Assembly: GCF_015291705.1 (NCBI RefSeq) | Contig: NZ_CP030050.1 | Coordinates: 5,890,001 to 5,954,000 of the forward strand | Direction: 5' to 3' | Source of the DNA: Bradyrhizobium arachidis | GTDB taxonomy: Bacteria > Pseudomonadota > Alphaproteobacteria > Rhizobiales > Xanthobacteraceae | DNA length: 64,000 nucleotides | Made by a program: the position numbers and the translations under genes | Shown: positions 1-9,095 of the stretch, in pieces | How the letters are laid out: every line of letters begins with the position of its first letter | How positions within the stretch are numbered: the first letter of the stretch is position 1 | The notes under the pieces: generated by a model | The model's input: only the letters and a program-made list of their open reading frames with translations | Told to the model about the DNA's origin: nothing | The model's database searches: none

Positions 1-108
1 CATGATGGTGGAGAGCGCATAAGCGAGATAGCGCTCTTCGAGCGCCTCACGCAGCGGCACCTCGTGAATTTCGGCCGGTTCTTCCGGCGGAACGATTCGC
101 TTTCCCAT
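1..108 (-). CDS. parC: DNA topoisomerase IV subunit A, N-terminal fragment (cut by window edge)
   Basis: Only the first 36 codons are inside the window; the gene continues past position 1 on the minus strand. The peptide starts MGKRIVPPEEPAEIHEVPLR and continues with EERYLAYALSTIM, the conserved N-terminal stretch of type IIA topoisomerase A subunits just before the winged-helix domain. The Pro/Glu-rich leader before it is what I recall for rhizobial ParC rather than GyrA. ParC with ParE decatenates daughter chromosomes. It is the last gene of the minus-strand run from rsh to recO. The assignment to ParC rather than GyrA is an inference from a short peptide. Confidence 0.8.
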   Translation of the reverse strand, partial: MGKRIVPPEEPAEIHEVPLREALEERYLAYALSTIM

Positions 109-169
109 GCCGCCCGGTTAAACCGTGGAAGCGAATCGGGCAAGGATCGAATGGTTCCTTGTGGGCAGC

Positions 170-445
170 CTATTGCCCAGCCCAGCCGGCGGTCACGGGC
201 GGGGTCGTGGTCTTAGCCGGCGCCGGCACGTTGGTCAGGCAGCGGCGGGCGGCCTCGATCTCGGCTTCCGTGGCACCATGGGATCGCGCCCATGTCTCTG
301 CGGCTGCAGCAGAATATTTGGCCACATAGTACCGGACGACGGTGCAGGAGGCGCGCCGAAACACGCCCGGCTGCGGTTCGCCGGCCGTTGCTTCAGGCGC
401 GAGCGCGACCAGCGCCGCAGACAAGGCAAATCCCCTGATCAACAT
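170..445 (-). CDS. Small secreted protein of unknown function (91 aa)
   Basis: The first 21 residues form a typical signal peptide: basic start MLIRG, an Ala/Leu-rich core and an ATA cleavage motif before GEPQ. The mature part is about 70 residues with two cysteines (C34 and C69) that could form one disulfide in the periplasm, an Ala/Glu-rich helical centre and a Pro/Thr-rich tail. I recognise no family with a function. It lies between recO and parC on the same strand, about 100 bp after recO, so it may be co-transcribed. Codon use matches its neighbours, which supports a real gene. Confidence 0.65.
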   Translation of the reverse strand: MLIRGFALSAALVALAPEATAGEPQPGVFRRASCTVVRYYVAKYSAAAAETWARSHGATEAEIEAARRCLTNVPAPAKTTTPPVTAGWAGQ

Positions 446-547
446 TTAGGCTGTCCCCGTTGTGGAACCCTGCGAGACGGAACTCGATCGGGGCGATTTG
501 GTTCCGTGAGAACCCGTGTCGAAGGGTAAGCCTGCCTCCCGCTTCGC

Positions 548-1300
548 TCATGGCGCCGGAATTGCCGCCCTCGCCTGCTGCCGCATCAGGGCGTTGATGA
601 AGCCCGCGCGCGCGTCGGAATGGCCCTGCCCGCGCGGCTCCAGCACATGGCGCAGCAGGAACAGGCCGGTGAGGCGGAAGCCGTCCTGAAGGTCCTGCTC
701 GGTGAGCTCGCTCGCGGCTTCGCCGTGGCGCAGGAACGGCGGCAGCCGCAGCAGCCGGTCGCGCCACGGCTCGCCCGCGCCGCGCGATACTGCGCCGCCG
801 GATTTGGGCGAGACGTAGATCAGGTCCGTGGTCTCCCCCGTCACCGCGCAATTCTCCAGCGCCAGCCCGAAGCCCAGCTCGGCGAGCATCGCCAGCTCGA
901 AATGAATGAGATGCACGGCGGCGCTGCCGATGTCGTCGAAATCGTCGAGCGAATGCTCGAGCAGCGCAAAGATATCCTCGTGCGGGTCGCGCTCTGGCAG
1001 CAGCCGCGCGATCGAGGCGAGATGGGTGACGCCGTAGACCCCGTGGGAGGATCCGAGCAGCGTCGCCGCGCGCAGCTTCAGACCCTCGATCGCATAGGTC
1101 CCGAGATGCTCGTCGAGCCGCGCCCGCCACACCGCGCTGACGCTGTTGCCGGGCTGCAAGAGCGGCCGCAGCCGCGAGCTGGCCCCGCCGCGCACGAGCC
1201 CGAGATGCCGGCCGTGCGCGCGGGTCAAGAGCTCGACAATGGCGCTGGACTCGCCATGCCGCCGCACGCCCAGCACGATGCCTTCGTCGGTCCATTCCAT
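548..1300 (-). CDS. recO: DNA repair protein RecO
   Basis: The 250-aa product has the RecO N-terminal OB-fold ([20 protein letters not shown], residues 1-20, then [18 protein letters not shown]) and the helical C-terminal domain. The length is normal for alphaproteobacterial RecO. RecO works with RecR to load RecA onto SSB-coated single-stranded DNA in gapped-DNA repair. The order era-recO on one strand is widely conserved; here a small membrane protein and a palindromic repeat lie between them. The ATG at 1300 leads straight into the OB-fold, which supports this start. Confidence 0.95.
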   Translation of the reverse strand: MEWTDEGIVLGVRRHGESSAIVELLTRAHGRHLGLVRGGASSRLRPLLQPGNSVSAVWRARLDEHLGTYAIEGLKLRAATLLGSSHGVYGVTHLASIARLLPERDPHEDIFALLEHSLDDFDDIGSAAVHLIHFELAMLAELGFGLALENCAVTGETTDLIYVSPKSGGAVSRGAGEPWRDRLLRLPPFLRHGEAASELTEQDLQDGFRLTGLFLLRHVLEPRGQGHSDARAGFINALMRQQARAAIPAP

Positions 1301-1327
1301 GGAGGAAGTCTAGCGCATTTCGGGAGG

Positions 1328-1425
1328 CCGTAGGGTGGGCAAAGCGAAGCGTGCCCACCATTTTGATCCACGGCGCGATGATGGTGGGCACGGCGCGCAA
1401 GAGCGCGCCTTTGCCCACCCTACGG
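1328..1425. repeat. Palindromic intergenic repeat (GTAGGGTGGGCAAAG type)
   Basis: A long imperfect palindrome lies between recO and the membrane-protein gene. The left arm at 1328-1343 (ccgtagggtgggcaaa) is the exact reverse complement of the right arm at 1410-1425. Inside, gtgcccacca and tggtgggcac form a second pair. I recall this family as recurring in Bradyrhizobium intergenic regions. It could fold into a stable stem in RNA and modulate expression between the two genes, but this is inference. Confidence 0.8.
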
Positions 1426-1438
1426 CACTGCGCGAGAG

Positions 1439-1819
1439 TCACGCGTTGAACCAGCCCTGCGCGTCGCCGGTGAAGGAGAAATACAGTCCGATCGCCGTCA
1501 GCGCGCAGGAGACGATCTCGATGGCGCTGTCGAGCTCCATGCCCTTCTCGCCGATGATCTGGCCGAGCGAGATCACCGAGAGAACGAGTGCTGCCGCCAG
1601 CACCCAGCGCGGCCAGTTCTTGCGCCAACGCGCCGCCAGCCAGACGAAATAGACCAGCAGCAAGATCATCACGCCGGCGAGCAGGGTCGCCGTCATGATC
1701 ATCTGCTCGGTCATCTCGGCATTGGGCGTGCGGTCCTGCACCGCGACCGACAAGGCATCCAGCATCAGTGACGCATAGAGCAGCGCTTCGAAGCGCCGGA
1801 CATTGCTGGGCACGCTCAT
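1439..1819 (-). CDS. Small integral membrane protein of unknown function (126 aa)
   Basis: The product has three clear hydrophobic segments (about residues 38-62, 72-90 and 99-117) and a weaker one near residues 10-25, consistent with a four-helix inner-membrane protein. The loop after the second clear segment contains charged residues (GEKGMELD). I recognise no named domain. It starts 21 bp after the era stop codon on the same strand, so it is probably read from the rnc-era transcript. The downstream palindromic repeat separates it from recO. No enzymatic motif is visible. Confidence 0.75.
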   Translation of the reverse strand: MSVPSNVRRFEALLYASLMLDALSVAVQDRTPNAEMTEQMIMTATLLAGVMILLLVYFVWLAARWRKNWPRWVLAAALVLSVISLGQIIGEKGMELDSAIEIVSCALTAIGLYFSFTGDAQGWFNA

Positions 1820-1840
1820 CAGATACCGATCTTTTCTTGG

Positions 1841-2767
1841 TTATTCTTTGGGAAAGTCCAGGCCCATCTCGCGGTAGCGATCGGGATCGTCGCCCCAGTT
1901 CTCGCGCACCTTGACGAACAGGAACAGATGCACCGGCACGTCCAGGATCTGCATCAGCTCTTTGCGCGAGTCCGCGCCGATCGACTTGATGGTGGCGCCG
2001 CCCTTGCCGAGCACGATCTTGCGCTGGCTCTCGCGCTCGACGAAGATCGTCTGTTCGATGCGCACCGAATGGTCCTTGCGCTCCTCCCACTTGTCGGTCT
2101 CGACCGTGGACTGGTAGGGCAATTCCTGGTGCAGCTTCTGATAGATCTTTTCGCGCGTGATCTCGGCCGCCAGCTGCCGCATCGGCGCGTCCGACATCTG
2201 GTCCTCGGGGTAGAGGAACGGACCCGGAGGCACCATCTCGGCGAGCGTCGTGCGGATGTCGTCGACGCCGTCGCCCGAGATCGCCGCGATCATGAAGGTC
2301 TTGGCGAACTTCATCCGCTCGTTGGCGGCCTGCGCCAGCGCCAAAAGCTTCTCGCGCTGGACCAGGTCGACCTTGTTGATCACGAGGATCTTGTCGTGGT
2401 TGACGCTGGCCGCCTTGGCGAGGATCGCCTCGGCCTCCTCGTCGATGCCGATCTTGGCATCGAGCAGCACGCAGACGAGATCGGCATCATGCGCCCCGCT
2501 CCAGGCCGTCGAGACCATGGCGCGATCGAGCCGGCGCTTGGGCGAGAAGATACCGGGCGTGTCGACCAGGATGATCTGCGCGTTGTTCTCGATGACAATG
2601 CCGCGGATCAGCGCGCGCGTGGTCTGCACCTTGCGCGAGACGATCGTCACCTTGGCGCCGACCAGCGCATTGACCAGCGTGGACTTGCCGACATTGGGCG
2701 CGCCGATCAGCGCGACGAAGCCGCAGCGCGTCGCGGTCGGCGCCTCGCCGCTTGCTTCAGCCGTCAT
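1841..2767 (-). CDS. era: GTPase Era
   Basis: The product (308 aa from ATG at 2767) has the Era GTPase domain: G1 GAPNVGKST (residues 22-30), G3 DTPG and G4 NKVD, followed by the C-terminal KH domain with the GKGG loop (VLGKGGATIKSIG). Era binds the 3' end of 16S rRNA and couples 30S maturation to growth. A TTG at 2779 is a possible alternative start four codons upstream. The start lies inside the end of rnc (rnc stop at 2757-2759), giving an 11-nt overlap and probable translational coupling. The rnc-era pair is a classic conserved operon. Confidence 0.97.
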   Translation of the reverse strand: MTAEASGEAPTATRCGFVALIGAPNVGKSTLVNALVGAKVTIVSRKVQTTRALIRGIVIENNAQIILVDTPGIFSPKRRLDRAMVSTAWSGAHDADLVCVLLDAKIGIDEEAEAILAKAASVNHDKILVINKVDLVQREKLLALAQAANERMKFAKTFMIAAISGDGVDDIRTTLAEMVPPGPFLYPEDQMSDAPMRQLAAEITREKIYQKLHQELPYQSTVETDKWEERKDHSVRIEQTIFVERESQRKIVLGKGGATIKSIGADSRKELMQILDVPVHLFLFVKVRENWGDDPDRYREMGLDFPKE

Positions 2768-3584
2768 TGCCGCCGCCAACGCCTTCGCGTTCGATCATGA
2801 CCGAGGCCGCCACCTTCTCTGCCGCACGCTTGCTGCCGCCGACGCCTTCGGCCGACGCCAGTCCAGGCAGGTCGACGGCGACGCGGAATTGCGGATCGTG
2901 ATGCGGGCCGGTGCGCTCGACCTCGCGATAAACCGGCGTCGGCAGTCCCTTGCCCTGCGCCCATTCCTGCAGCACGGTCTTGGGATCGCGCAAGGGCCGC
3001 CGCGGCTTGTGCATGCGCTCGGTCCAGTTGCGCTTGACGAACTCGGCCGCCGCCGCATGACCACCGTCGAGGAAGATGGCGCCGATCACGGCTTCGCAGA
3101 TGTCACCCAAGATGGATTTGCGCAGCCGCGCATCGGCGCTGGATCCGACTGACCCCAGCTTGATGTCGTCGAGCAGGCCGAGCGATTTTGCGACATCGGC
3201 GCAGCTCTCCTTGCGCACGAGCTCGGCGAGCCGCTTGGACAGCTCGCCTTCATCGGCGTTCGGGAAGGCGTGATAGAGCATGTCGGAGACGACGAGGCCG
3301 AGCACGTGGTCGCCGAGGAATTCCAGCCGCTGATAGCTGTCGCCGCGCTTGCGTCCCGACTTGAGCGCCGAGACATGCGTGATCGCCTGCATCAACAGGT
3401 TCGGGTCAGTGAAGCCGTGGCCGATGCGCGCCTCGAGCGCCGCGTTGGCATCCGCCTTGGCCTTGTCCTTCTTGCTGCTCCGCGCCCGCTTCTTCTTGGC
3501 AGGCGTCTTCGTCGCAGCTTCGCCCTCGGGAGCGGCTTGCGCCTCGATCGATTGGGTCGCGATGTCCTTGGCTTCGTCTTTCAT
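2757..3584 (-). CDS. rnc: Ribonuclease III
   Basis: The 275-aa product has an N-terminal Lys/Ala/Glu-rich extension of about 55 residues, then the RNase III domain with the signature LEFLGDHVLGL and the second metal-binding motif DICEAVIGAIFLDGG, then a double-stranded RNA-binding domain (TVLQEWAQGKGLPTPVYR to the end). It cleaves dsRNA in rRNA and mRNA processing. I chose ATG 3584 because it overlaps the lepB stop as ATGA; an in-frame start at 3623 would lie inside lepB. The basic N-terminal extension is longer than in enterobacterial RNase III. Confidence 0.95.
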   Translation of the reverse strand: MKDEAKDIATQSIEAQAAPEGEAATKTPAKKKRARSSKKDKAKADANAALEARIGHGFTDPNLLMQAITHVSALKSGRKRGDSYQRLEFLGDHVLGLVVSDMLYHAFPNADEGELSKRLAELVRKESCADVAKSLGLLDDIKLGSVGSSADARLRKSILGDICEAVIGAIFLDGGHAAAAEFVKRNWTERMHKPRRPLRDPKTVLQEWAQGKGLPTPVYREVERTGPHHDPQFRVAVDLPGLASAEGVGGSKRAAEKVAASVMIEREGVGGGNDG

Positions 3585-4354
3585 CGGACGATTTTGAAGA
3601 AGCGATTCCAGCGCACCGACCACGGCCAGCGCCAGAACATCCAGGCATGCTCGCCTTGGCCGATCGAGAAGAAGATCATCTGGGCGCGGCCGATCAGGTT
3701 CTCCTGCGGCACGTAACCCACCGCCGACTGCACGCGGCTGTCGGTCGAGTTGTCGCGATTATCGCCCATCATGAAGAAATGGCCGGGCGGCACGGTGTAG
3801 ACACTGGTGCTGTCGTAGAAGCCGTTGTCGACGCAATCGAGGGTCTCGTAGGAGACGCCGTTCGGCAGCACTTCCTTCCAGCGCTTCACCCGTGCCGTCG
3901 TGACCCGCTCCGTGTCGGACGAGCTGCAAGGATCTTCGCCGACGAAGTCGCTCAGCCGTTCGCGCTGCACCGGGACGTCGTTGATGTAGAGCAGCCCGTC
4001 TTTCATCTGGATGCGGTCGCCGGGAAGGCCGATCACGCGCTTGATGTAGTCGGTGGAGTCTTCCCTCGGCAGGCGAAACACGACGACGTCGCCGCGGTTC
4101 GGGTCCGCGCCCCAGATTCGTCCCGAGAACAGCGGCGGCGAGAACGGGATCGAGTAGTGGCTATAGCCGTAGGAATATTTCGAGACGAACAGGTAATCGC
4201 CGACCAGCAGCGTCGCCTTCATCGAGCCGGACGGGATGTTGAAGGGCTGGAACAGGAAGGTGCGGATCACCAGCGCGATCAGGAGAGCATGGATCACGAC
4301 CCGGATCGTTTCGCCGACGCCGCTCTCAGTTTTCGTTCCCGAAGTCACGCTCAT
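3581..4354 (-). CDS. lepB: Signal peptidase I
   Basis: The 257-aa product has one N-terminal membrane helix (about residues 17-37) followed by the S26 catalytic core. The nucleophile is S44 in PSGSMKATL and the general base is K105 in YIKRVIGLPGD; the C-terminal box GDNRDNSTDSR is present. It removes signal peptides from secreted proteins at the periplasmic face of the inner membrane. Its stop overlaps the rnc start (ATGA), so lepB-rnc-era form one translationally coupled operon. A 248-bp AT-richer gap separates it from acpS and may hold the operon promoter. Confidence 0.97.
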   Translation of the reverse strand: MSVTSGTKTESGVGETIRVVIHALLIALVIRTFLFQPFNIPSGSMKATLLVGDYLFVSKYSYGYSHYSIPFSPPLFSGRIWGADPNRGDVVVFRLPREDSTDYIKRVIGLPGDRIQMKDGLLYINDVPVQRERLSDFVGEDPCSSSDTERVTTARVKRWKEVLPNGVSYETLDCVDNGFYDSTSVYTVPPGHFFMMGDNRDNSTDSRVQSAVGYVPQENLIGRAQMIFFSIGQGEHAWMFWRWPWSVRWNRFFKIVR

Positions 4355-4602
4355 TGCTCTCTCAATTCCGGCCGGCGATCACAGAGCGCCCTCCTCCCGC
4401 GAACAGCCCATCGCTCGCAGCCCAAGGAGATTGTCCTGATTCTGATAATGAGGGCCAATTCCGGCGTAAAGCCGAATTCGCCCAGCCTGATTTGCGTCCG
4501 CGAACTTTTAGACGGTTGTCGGAGGCCACGCAATCAAGGATCGCATCAAAATCGCATAAGATATTGATTTTTAATATGAATTATAAAATGGGCGCGGAAC
4601 GG

Positions 4603-5022
4603 TCAGGGCTTGGCCAGCGGGACAGCCGAAATGACGACGAAGGCCTGGGCGAGCGGCCAGTCGTCGGTGATCGACAGGTCGATTCTTGCCTCGAATCCCT
4701 CCGGCGTCAGGGCCTCGAGCCGGGCCAGCGCGCCGCCGGTCAGCTGCATGGTCGGCCGCCCGCCCGGCAGGTTGACCACCCCCATGTCGCGCCACCACAC
4801 GCCGCGCCTGATACCGGTGCCGAGCGCCTTCGAGCAGGCCTCCTTGGCCGCGAAGCGCTTGGCGTAGGTCGCCACCACCATCCTCTCGCTCTTGGCGCGC
4901 CGCTCCGCCTTGGCCCGCTCGGCCGCGGTAAAGATGCGGTCGAGGAAGCGCTCGCCGTGGCGCTCGATCACCTTGGCCACGCGGGTGATGTCGATCAGGT
5001 CGGAGCCGATGCCGATGATCAT
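4603..5022 (-). CDS. acpS: Holo-[acyl-carrier-protein] synthase
   Basis: The 139-aa product begins [15 protein letters not shown] with the metal-binding Asp of the AcpS family at D8, and has the second metal-site motif [14 protein letters not shown]. AcpS transfers the 4'-phosphopantetheine arm of CoA to a serine of apo-ACP, activating it for fatty-acid synthesis. ATG 5022 was chosen because it begins the conserved domain and overlaps the pdxJ stop as ATGA; a longer open frame upstream lies inside pdxJ. The order pdxJ-acpS-lepB-rnc-era is conserved in Rhizobiales. Confidence 0.96.
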   Translation of the reverse strand: MIIGIGSDLIDITRVAKVIERHGERFLDRIFTAAERAKAERRAKSERMVVATYAKRFAAKEACSKALGTGIRRGVWWRDMGVVNLPGGRPTMQLTGGALARLEALTPEGFEARIDLSITDDWPLAQAFVVISAVPLAKP

Positions 5023-5783
5023 GCCCGGCTCCGGCCGCGATCCATCGCCGCGCGCATGCTGCGCACCGTCTCGGCGAGGCCGACGAACAGCGCCTCGCCG
5101 ATCATGTAGTAGCCGATATTGAGCTCCATGATCTCCGGCAAGGCAGCGATCTTCTCCGCCGTCGCATAGTCGAGACCGTGGCCGGCGTGAACCTCGAGCC
5201 CGGCTTGTTTTGCGAGCTTCGCCCCCGCCACGATCCGCTGCCATTCGGCTTCCGCCTTGTCGGTGTGGCCGTCGACGACGGCGTCGCACCAGGCGCCGGT
5301 GTGGATCTCGATCACGGGCGCACGCAGCCGCGCCGCCATCTCGATCTGGGCAGGATCGGCGGCGATGAACAGCGAGACGCGGATGCCGGTATCGTTCAGC
5401 CGCGCGATATAGGGCGCGAGCGCATTGTGCTGGCCGACCACATCAAGCCCGCCTTCGGTCGTCACCTCCTGGCGGCGCTCGGGCACCAGGCACACCGCGT
5501 GCGGCTTGGTGGCGAGCGAGATGCGCATCATGTCGTCGGTCGCCGCCATCTCGAAATTCAGCGGCTTGGAGATCCCGGCCTTCAGCCGCGCCATGTCCTC
5601 GTCACGGATGTGCCGGCGATCTTCGCGCAAATGCGCGGTGATGCCGTCGGCGCCGGCCTCGATCGCCAGCAGCGCGGCGCGCACCGGATCGGGATGGCGG
5701 CCGCCGCGCGCATTACGGACGGTCGCGACATGGTCGATATTGACGCCGAGGCGGAGCGGAGATGCGGGCATTTCAGGACTCAC
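5019..5783 (-). CDS. pdxJ: Pyridoxine 5'-phosphate synthase
   Basis: The 254-aa product has the PdxJ TIM barrel: the N-terminal [19 protein letters not shown], the [12 protein letters not shown] motif that holds active-site His and Glu residues, and the C-terminal GHGLDY plus [16 protein letters not shown] phosphate-binding region. It condenses 3-amino-1-hydroxyacetone phosphate with 1-deoxyxylulose 5-phosphate to make pyridoxine phosphate. An alternative start five codons later (MPASPLRLG) is possible. Its stop overlaps the acpS start. A palindromic repeat separates it from rsh upstream. Confidence 0.96.
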   Translation of the reverse strand: MSPEMPASPLRLGVNIDHVATVRNARGGRHPDPVRAALLAIEAGADGITAHLREDRRHIRDEDMARLKAGISKPLNFEMAATDDMMRISLATKPHAVCLVPERRQEVTTEGGLDVVGQHNALAPYIARLNDTGIRVSLFIAADPAQIEMAARLRAPVIEIHTGAWCDAVVDGHTDKAEAEWQRIVAGAKLAKQAGLEVHAGHGLDYATAEKIAALPEIMELNIGYYMIGEALFVGLAETVRSMRAAMDRGRSRA

Positions 5784-5802
5784 GAAGTGACATTTCTCAA
5801 CC

Positions 5803-5877
5803 CGTCATGCGCGGGCTCGACCCGCGCATCCATCTTCTTTGAAGAGATGGGTTGCCGGGTCAAGCCCGGCGACGACG
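5803..5877. repeat. Palindromic intergenic repeat between rsh and pdxJ
   Basis: The stretch contains gcgcgggctcgacccgcgc and, about 35 bases on, gccgggtcaagcccggc, each a self-complementary hairpin, with outer arms cgtcatgcg and cgacgacg. This double-hairpin architecture is a common Bradyrhizobium intergenic repeat. It fills most of the gap between rsh and pdxJ and may act as an mRNA processing or attenuation site; that role is inference. Confidence 0.75.
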
Positions 5878-5879
5878 AG

Positions 5880-8165
5880 TCATCCATTAACACGTTCGAC
5901 TTTGGCAACGACCGCCTTGGCACGGAGCTGGGCCAGAATTGCGCTCAGATGCTTGAGGTCGTAGACTTCGAGATCGATCGTCGTTTCCGTGAAATCGGGC
6001 GAGCGGCGCTGCATGCTGATATTGTCGATGTTGCCGTCGTGCTCGGCGATCACGGTCGCGATCTGCGCCAGCGCGCCGGGCTCGTTGACGTTCTCGACCT
6101 TGATGCGGGCCGGGAAGCGCTGCGGCGCGGTGTCCTCGATGTCCCAGCGGACGTCCAGCCAGCGCTCCGGCTCCTCCTCGAAATCCTTCAGCGCGGGCGC
6201 CTGGATCGGATAGATCGTGATGCCCTCGCCCGGCGTGACGATGCCGACGATGCGGTCGCCCGGCACGGCGCCGCCGTTCGGCGCGAACTTCACCGGCAGG
6301 TCGGAATTGATGCCGCGGATCGGGATCGCGACCGGGCTGCGCGGCGGCTCGGACGATTTGTCCTTGAGCTTGGCGGCAAGGCCCTTCTTGACGCCATAGC
6401 GTGCGACGCGCTCCTCCTTGTAGTCGGGGTACATCGCGCGTGCGACGTTGGAGGCCTTGATCTCGCCGCGCCCCACCGCTGCCATGACGTCTTCGATCGA
6501 GGTGCGCGCCAGCCGCGGCAGCGCGCCCTTGAGCTTGTCGTCGGCATATTCGATCTTGGCGCGCTCAAACAGGCGCTCGACGATGCGGCGGCCGAGACCG
6601 GCATATTGATCGCGCACGGCGGTGCGCGTGGCGCGGCGGATCGCGGCGCGCGCCTTGCCGGTGACCGCGAGCGTCTCCCAGGCCGATGGCGGCGCCGATT
6701 GCGCTTCCGAGGTCAGCACCTCGACCTCGTCGCCGTTCTGGAGCTCCGAGGACAGCGGCGCGAACTTGCCGTTGATCTTGCACCCCACAGCGCTGTTGCC
6801 GACGTCGGTGTGCACCGCATAGGCGAAGTCGATCACGTTGGCATGGCGCGGCAGCGCGATCAGCTTGCCCTTGGGGGTGAAGCAGAACACCTGGTCGTGG
6901 AACAGCTCGAGCTTGGTGTGCTCAAGGAATTCTTCCGGATTGGCACTCTCCGAGAGGATGCCGATGGTGTGGCGCAGCCAGGCGAACGCGTTGGACTCGC
7001 GCTTGAGGAACTCGGTCGGCGAACCGACGCCCTCCTTGTAGAACACGTGCGCGGCGATGCCGCGCTCGGCGATCTGGTCCATCGCTTCGGTGCGGATCTG
7101 GAGCTCGACGCGCTGGTTGCCGGGCCCGATCACGGTGGTGTGGATCGAGCGGTAGTCGTTCTGCTTCGGCGTCGAGATGTAGTCCTTGAAGCGTCCCGGC
7201 ACGACCGGCCAGGTGGTGTGTACGATGCCGAGCGCGCGATAGCAGGACTCGATGTCGTTGACGACGAGGCGAAAGCCGAAGATGTCGGACAATTGCTCGA
7301 AGCCGACCGACTTGCGCTCCATCTTGGTCCAGATCGAGAATGGCTTCTTGCGCCGGCCATAGACCCGCGCCCCCAAGCCGCGATGGCGCAGATTGTTGGA
7401 GAGCTGGTCCTCGATCTCGCCGATCAGATTGCGGTTGCGCTCGGCCAGCGCGTCCAGCCGCTGCATCACGACCGAATAGGCTTCGGGATCGAGGGTGCGG
7501 AACGACAAGTCCTCCAGCTCCTCGCGCATCTCCTGCATGCCCATGCGCCCGGCGAGCGGCGCATAGATGTCGAGCGTCTCCTCGGCGATGCGGCGGCGCG
7601 ATTCGGTCGGCACGAAATCGAGCGTGCGCATGTTGTGCAGGCGGTCAGCGAGCTTCACCAGCAGCACGCGGACATCGTCGGCGATCGCGAGCAACAATTT
7701 GCGCAGGTTCTCGGCCTGCTTGGCCTCGCGCGACACCAGCTCCAGCCGCTTCAGCTTGGTCAGGCCCTCGACCAGCGCGCCGATCTCCGGGCCGAAGATC
7801 TGGTCGATCTCGGCCCGCGTCGCCTCGGTGTCCTCGATCGTGTCGTGCAGCAGCGCGGCGACGATGGTGGCGTCGTCGAGCTTGAGGTCGGTGAGGATCG
7901 CCGCCACTTCGAGCGGGTGCGAGAAGTAGGGATCGCCCGAGGCGCGGGTCTGCGAGCCATGCGCCTTCATGGCGTAGACATAGGCGCGGTTCAGCAGGTC
8001 TTCGTTGGTGTTGGGATTGTAGGACCTGACGCGCTCGACGAGGTCATATTGACGCATCATGCGCGCGCGGGGCTTGGCTGGACGGGCCACCGGCGCAGTC
8101 GGGGCCACGGCAACCGATTCGGTTGCGGCCAGCATCTGCGTTGGTCTGCGGCGCCGATACACCAT
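5880..8165 (-). CDS. rsh: Bifunctional (p)ppGpp synthetase/hydrolase (Rsh)
   Basis: The 761-aa product has the full long-RSH layout: HD hydrolase domain with intact HDTIED (H107, D108, E111, D112), RelA/SpoT synthetase domain (IFGFRLVVND, then DYISTPKQNDYRSIHTTV), TGS domain (CFTPKGKLIALPRHANVIDF) and C-terminal ACT domain (about residues 680-761). It makes and degrades (p)ppGpp and is the main stringent-response enzyme in rhizobia. I chose ATG 8165, preceded by aaggcaggatggc; longer (8243) and shorter starts are possible. It lies downstream of rpoZ, an arrangement like rpoZ-spoT in many proteobacteria. Confidence 0.95.
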   Translation of the reverse strand: MVYRRRRPTQMLAATESVAVAPTAPVARPAKPRARMMRQYDLVERVRSYNPNTNEDLLNRAYVYAMKAHGSQTRASGDPYFSHPLEVAAILTDLKLDDATIVAALLHDTIEDTEATRAEIDQIFGPEIGALVEGLTKLKRLELVSREAKQAENLRKLLLAIADDVRVLLVKLADRLHNMRTLDFVPTESRRRIAEETLDIYAPLAGRMGMQEMREELEDLSFRTLDPEAYSVVMQRLDALAERNRNLIGEIEDQLSNNLRHRGLGARVYGRRKKPFSIWTKMERKSVGFEQLSDIFGFRLVVNDIESCYRALGIVHTTWPVVPGRFKDYISTPKQNDYRSIHTTVIGPGNQRVELQIRTEAMDQIAERGIAAHVFYKEGVGSPTEFLKRESNAFAWLRHTIGILSESANPEEFLEHTKLELFHDQVFCFTPKGKLIALPRHANVIDFAYAVHTDVGNSAVGCKINGKFAPLSSELQNGDEVEVLTSEAQSAPPSAWETLAVTGKARAAIRRATRTAVRDQYAGLGRRIVERLFERAKIEYADDKLKGALPRLARTSIEDVMAAVGRGEIKASNVARAMYPDYKEERVARYGVKKGLAAKLKDKSSEPPRSPVAIPIRGINSDLPVKFAPNGGAVPGDRIVGIVTPGEGITIYPIQAPALKDFEEEPERWLDVRWDIEDTAPQRFPARIKVENVNEPGALAQIATVIAEHDGNIDNISMQRRSPDFTETTIDLEVYDLKHLSAILAQLRAKAVVAKVERVNG

Positions 8166-8307
8166 GCCATCCTGCCTTCGAACGGACCACGAGAGAGCCC
8201 GTTGTATACATCTTAGCTCCGATCCCGCGCGCGTCCCGATCAATTCGAGGACAGGCCGCGGCGCGAACCGGCAACGCTATGGTAACCACGAAAACGCCAA
8301 CAAAAGC

Positions 8308-8335
8308 AAAGGCCCGAACAACGGTTCGGGCCTTT
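8308..8335 (-). terminator. Rho-independent terminator after rpoZ
   Basis: A perfect 12-bp stem (aaaggcccgaac / gttcgggccttt) with a 4-nt loop lies 40 bp past the rpoZ stop. On the minus strand it is followed by the T-rich run gcttttgttgg. It should end rpoZ transcription before rsh, so rsh probably has its own promoter in 8166-8307. Confidence 0.85.
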
Positions 8336-8374
8336 GATAAGATCACAAGAAGTCGATGACTGCGATGGGACGAT

Positions 8375-8767
8375 CTACTCGTCTTCCTCGGGCTGCTCCT
8401 CAGGCGGCGCGAGGCCTTCGAGACCCTTCAGGAGCTCCTCTTCGGTCATGCGTTCGACGGCAACTTCGGTATCGTCCGCATCGACGCTGGCGCCGGCGGA
8501 ACCGATCAGCGGCACGGTGTCCGGCTCGGGCTCGTCGACCTCGACGAACTTCTGGAGCGAGTGCACCAGCTCCTCGCGGAGGTCCTCCGGCGAGATGGTC
8601 GTGTCGGCAATTTCGCGCAAAGACACAACAGGGTTCTTGTCGTTATCGCGGTCAACCGTTAGTTGTGAACCGGACGAAATCATGCGGGCACGGTGGGCCG
8701 CCAGCAGGACCAGGTCAAACCGGTTGTCGACCTTGTCGATACAATCTTCTACGGTGACGCGAGCCAT
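8375..8767 (-). CDS. rpoZ: RNA polymerase omega subunit
   Basis: The 130-aa product starts [20 protein letters not shown] and has the omega fold with the helix [13 protein letters not shown], followed by the acidic C-terminal tail typical of alphaproteobacterial omega (EEQPEEDE at the end). Omega helps assemble RNA polymerase by holding the beta' subunit and is tied to (p)ppGpp control, which fits its position beside rsh. The length is normal for Rhizobiales. It is transcribed away from the NYN-domain gene at 9096. Confidence 0.97.
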   Translation of the reverse strand: MARVTVEDCIDKVDNRFDLVLLAAHRARMISSGSQLTVDRDNDKNPVVSLREIADTTISPEDLREELVHSLQKFVEVDEPEPDTVPLIGSAGASVDADDTEVAVERMTEEELLKGLEGLAPPEEQPEEDE

Positions 8768-9095
8768 GGACTGTCGCTCCGTTGTGGGTGGGACGAAATA
8801 TGTGGATGATCGGGGCTAGTTATAGGGGCCGGGGCGGTTTCGCAAGGCCAAATTGTGATTTGGCCTCGCCAAACGGCTCTGCTACCCCCACATTGGGGCT
8901 GGGTCGAGTGATTTTCCGGGCTGTCGGACGGGGCAGCGCCGGGTGTATGCACGATCGCCATAACTATACCTTGATTGCCCCGACTTCTCCGGATTTGCGG
9001 TTTCGACGGGCTTCGGCAGCACTTTAGAAGTGCGCGGCGTGCTGCCGCCGCGCCAACAATAAACGATCAATCACGAACACTACGCGAGCAACTGA
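8768..9095. other. Divergent intergenic region, rpoZ / NYN gene
   Basis: A 328-bp gap between two divergently read genes must carry promoters for both. I see no RNA gene and no convincing open frame. Short inverted stretches such as cttcggcagcac / gtgctgccg (9010-9050) are present, but there is no T-run to make a terminator. Confidence 0.6.

Noticed and set aside
393..2090. A 565-codon minus-strand open frame across recO, the membrane gene and era
   Set aside because: Out of frame with three recognised genes; composition is Arg/Ala-rich without domain features.
5178..8216. A 1012-codon plus-strand open frame opposite rsh and pdxJ
   Set aside because: It is a shadow of high-GC genes: the minus strand there encodes complete Rsh and PdxJ with intact motifs, while this frame is Arg/Asp/Leu-rich with no domain.
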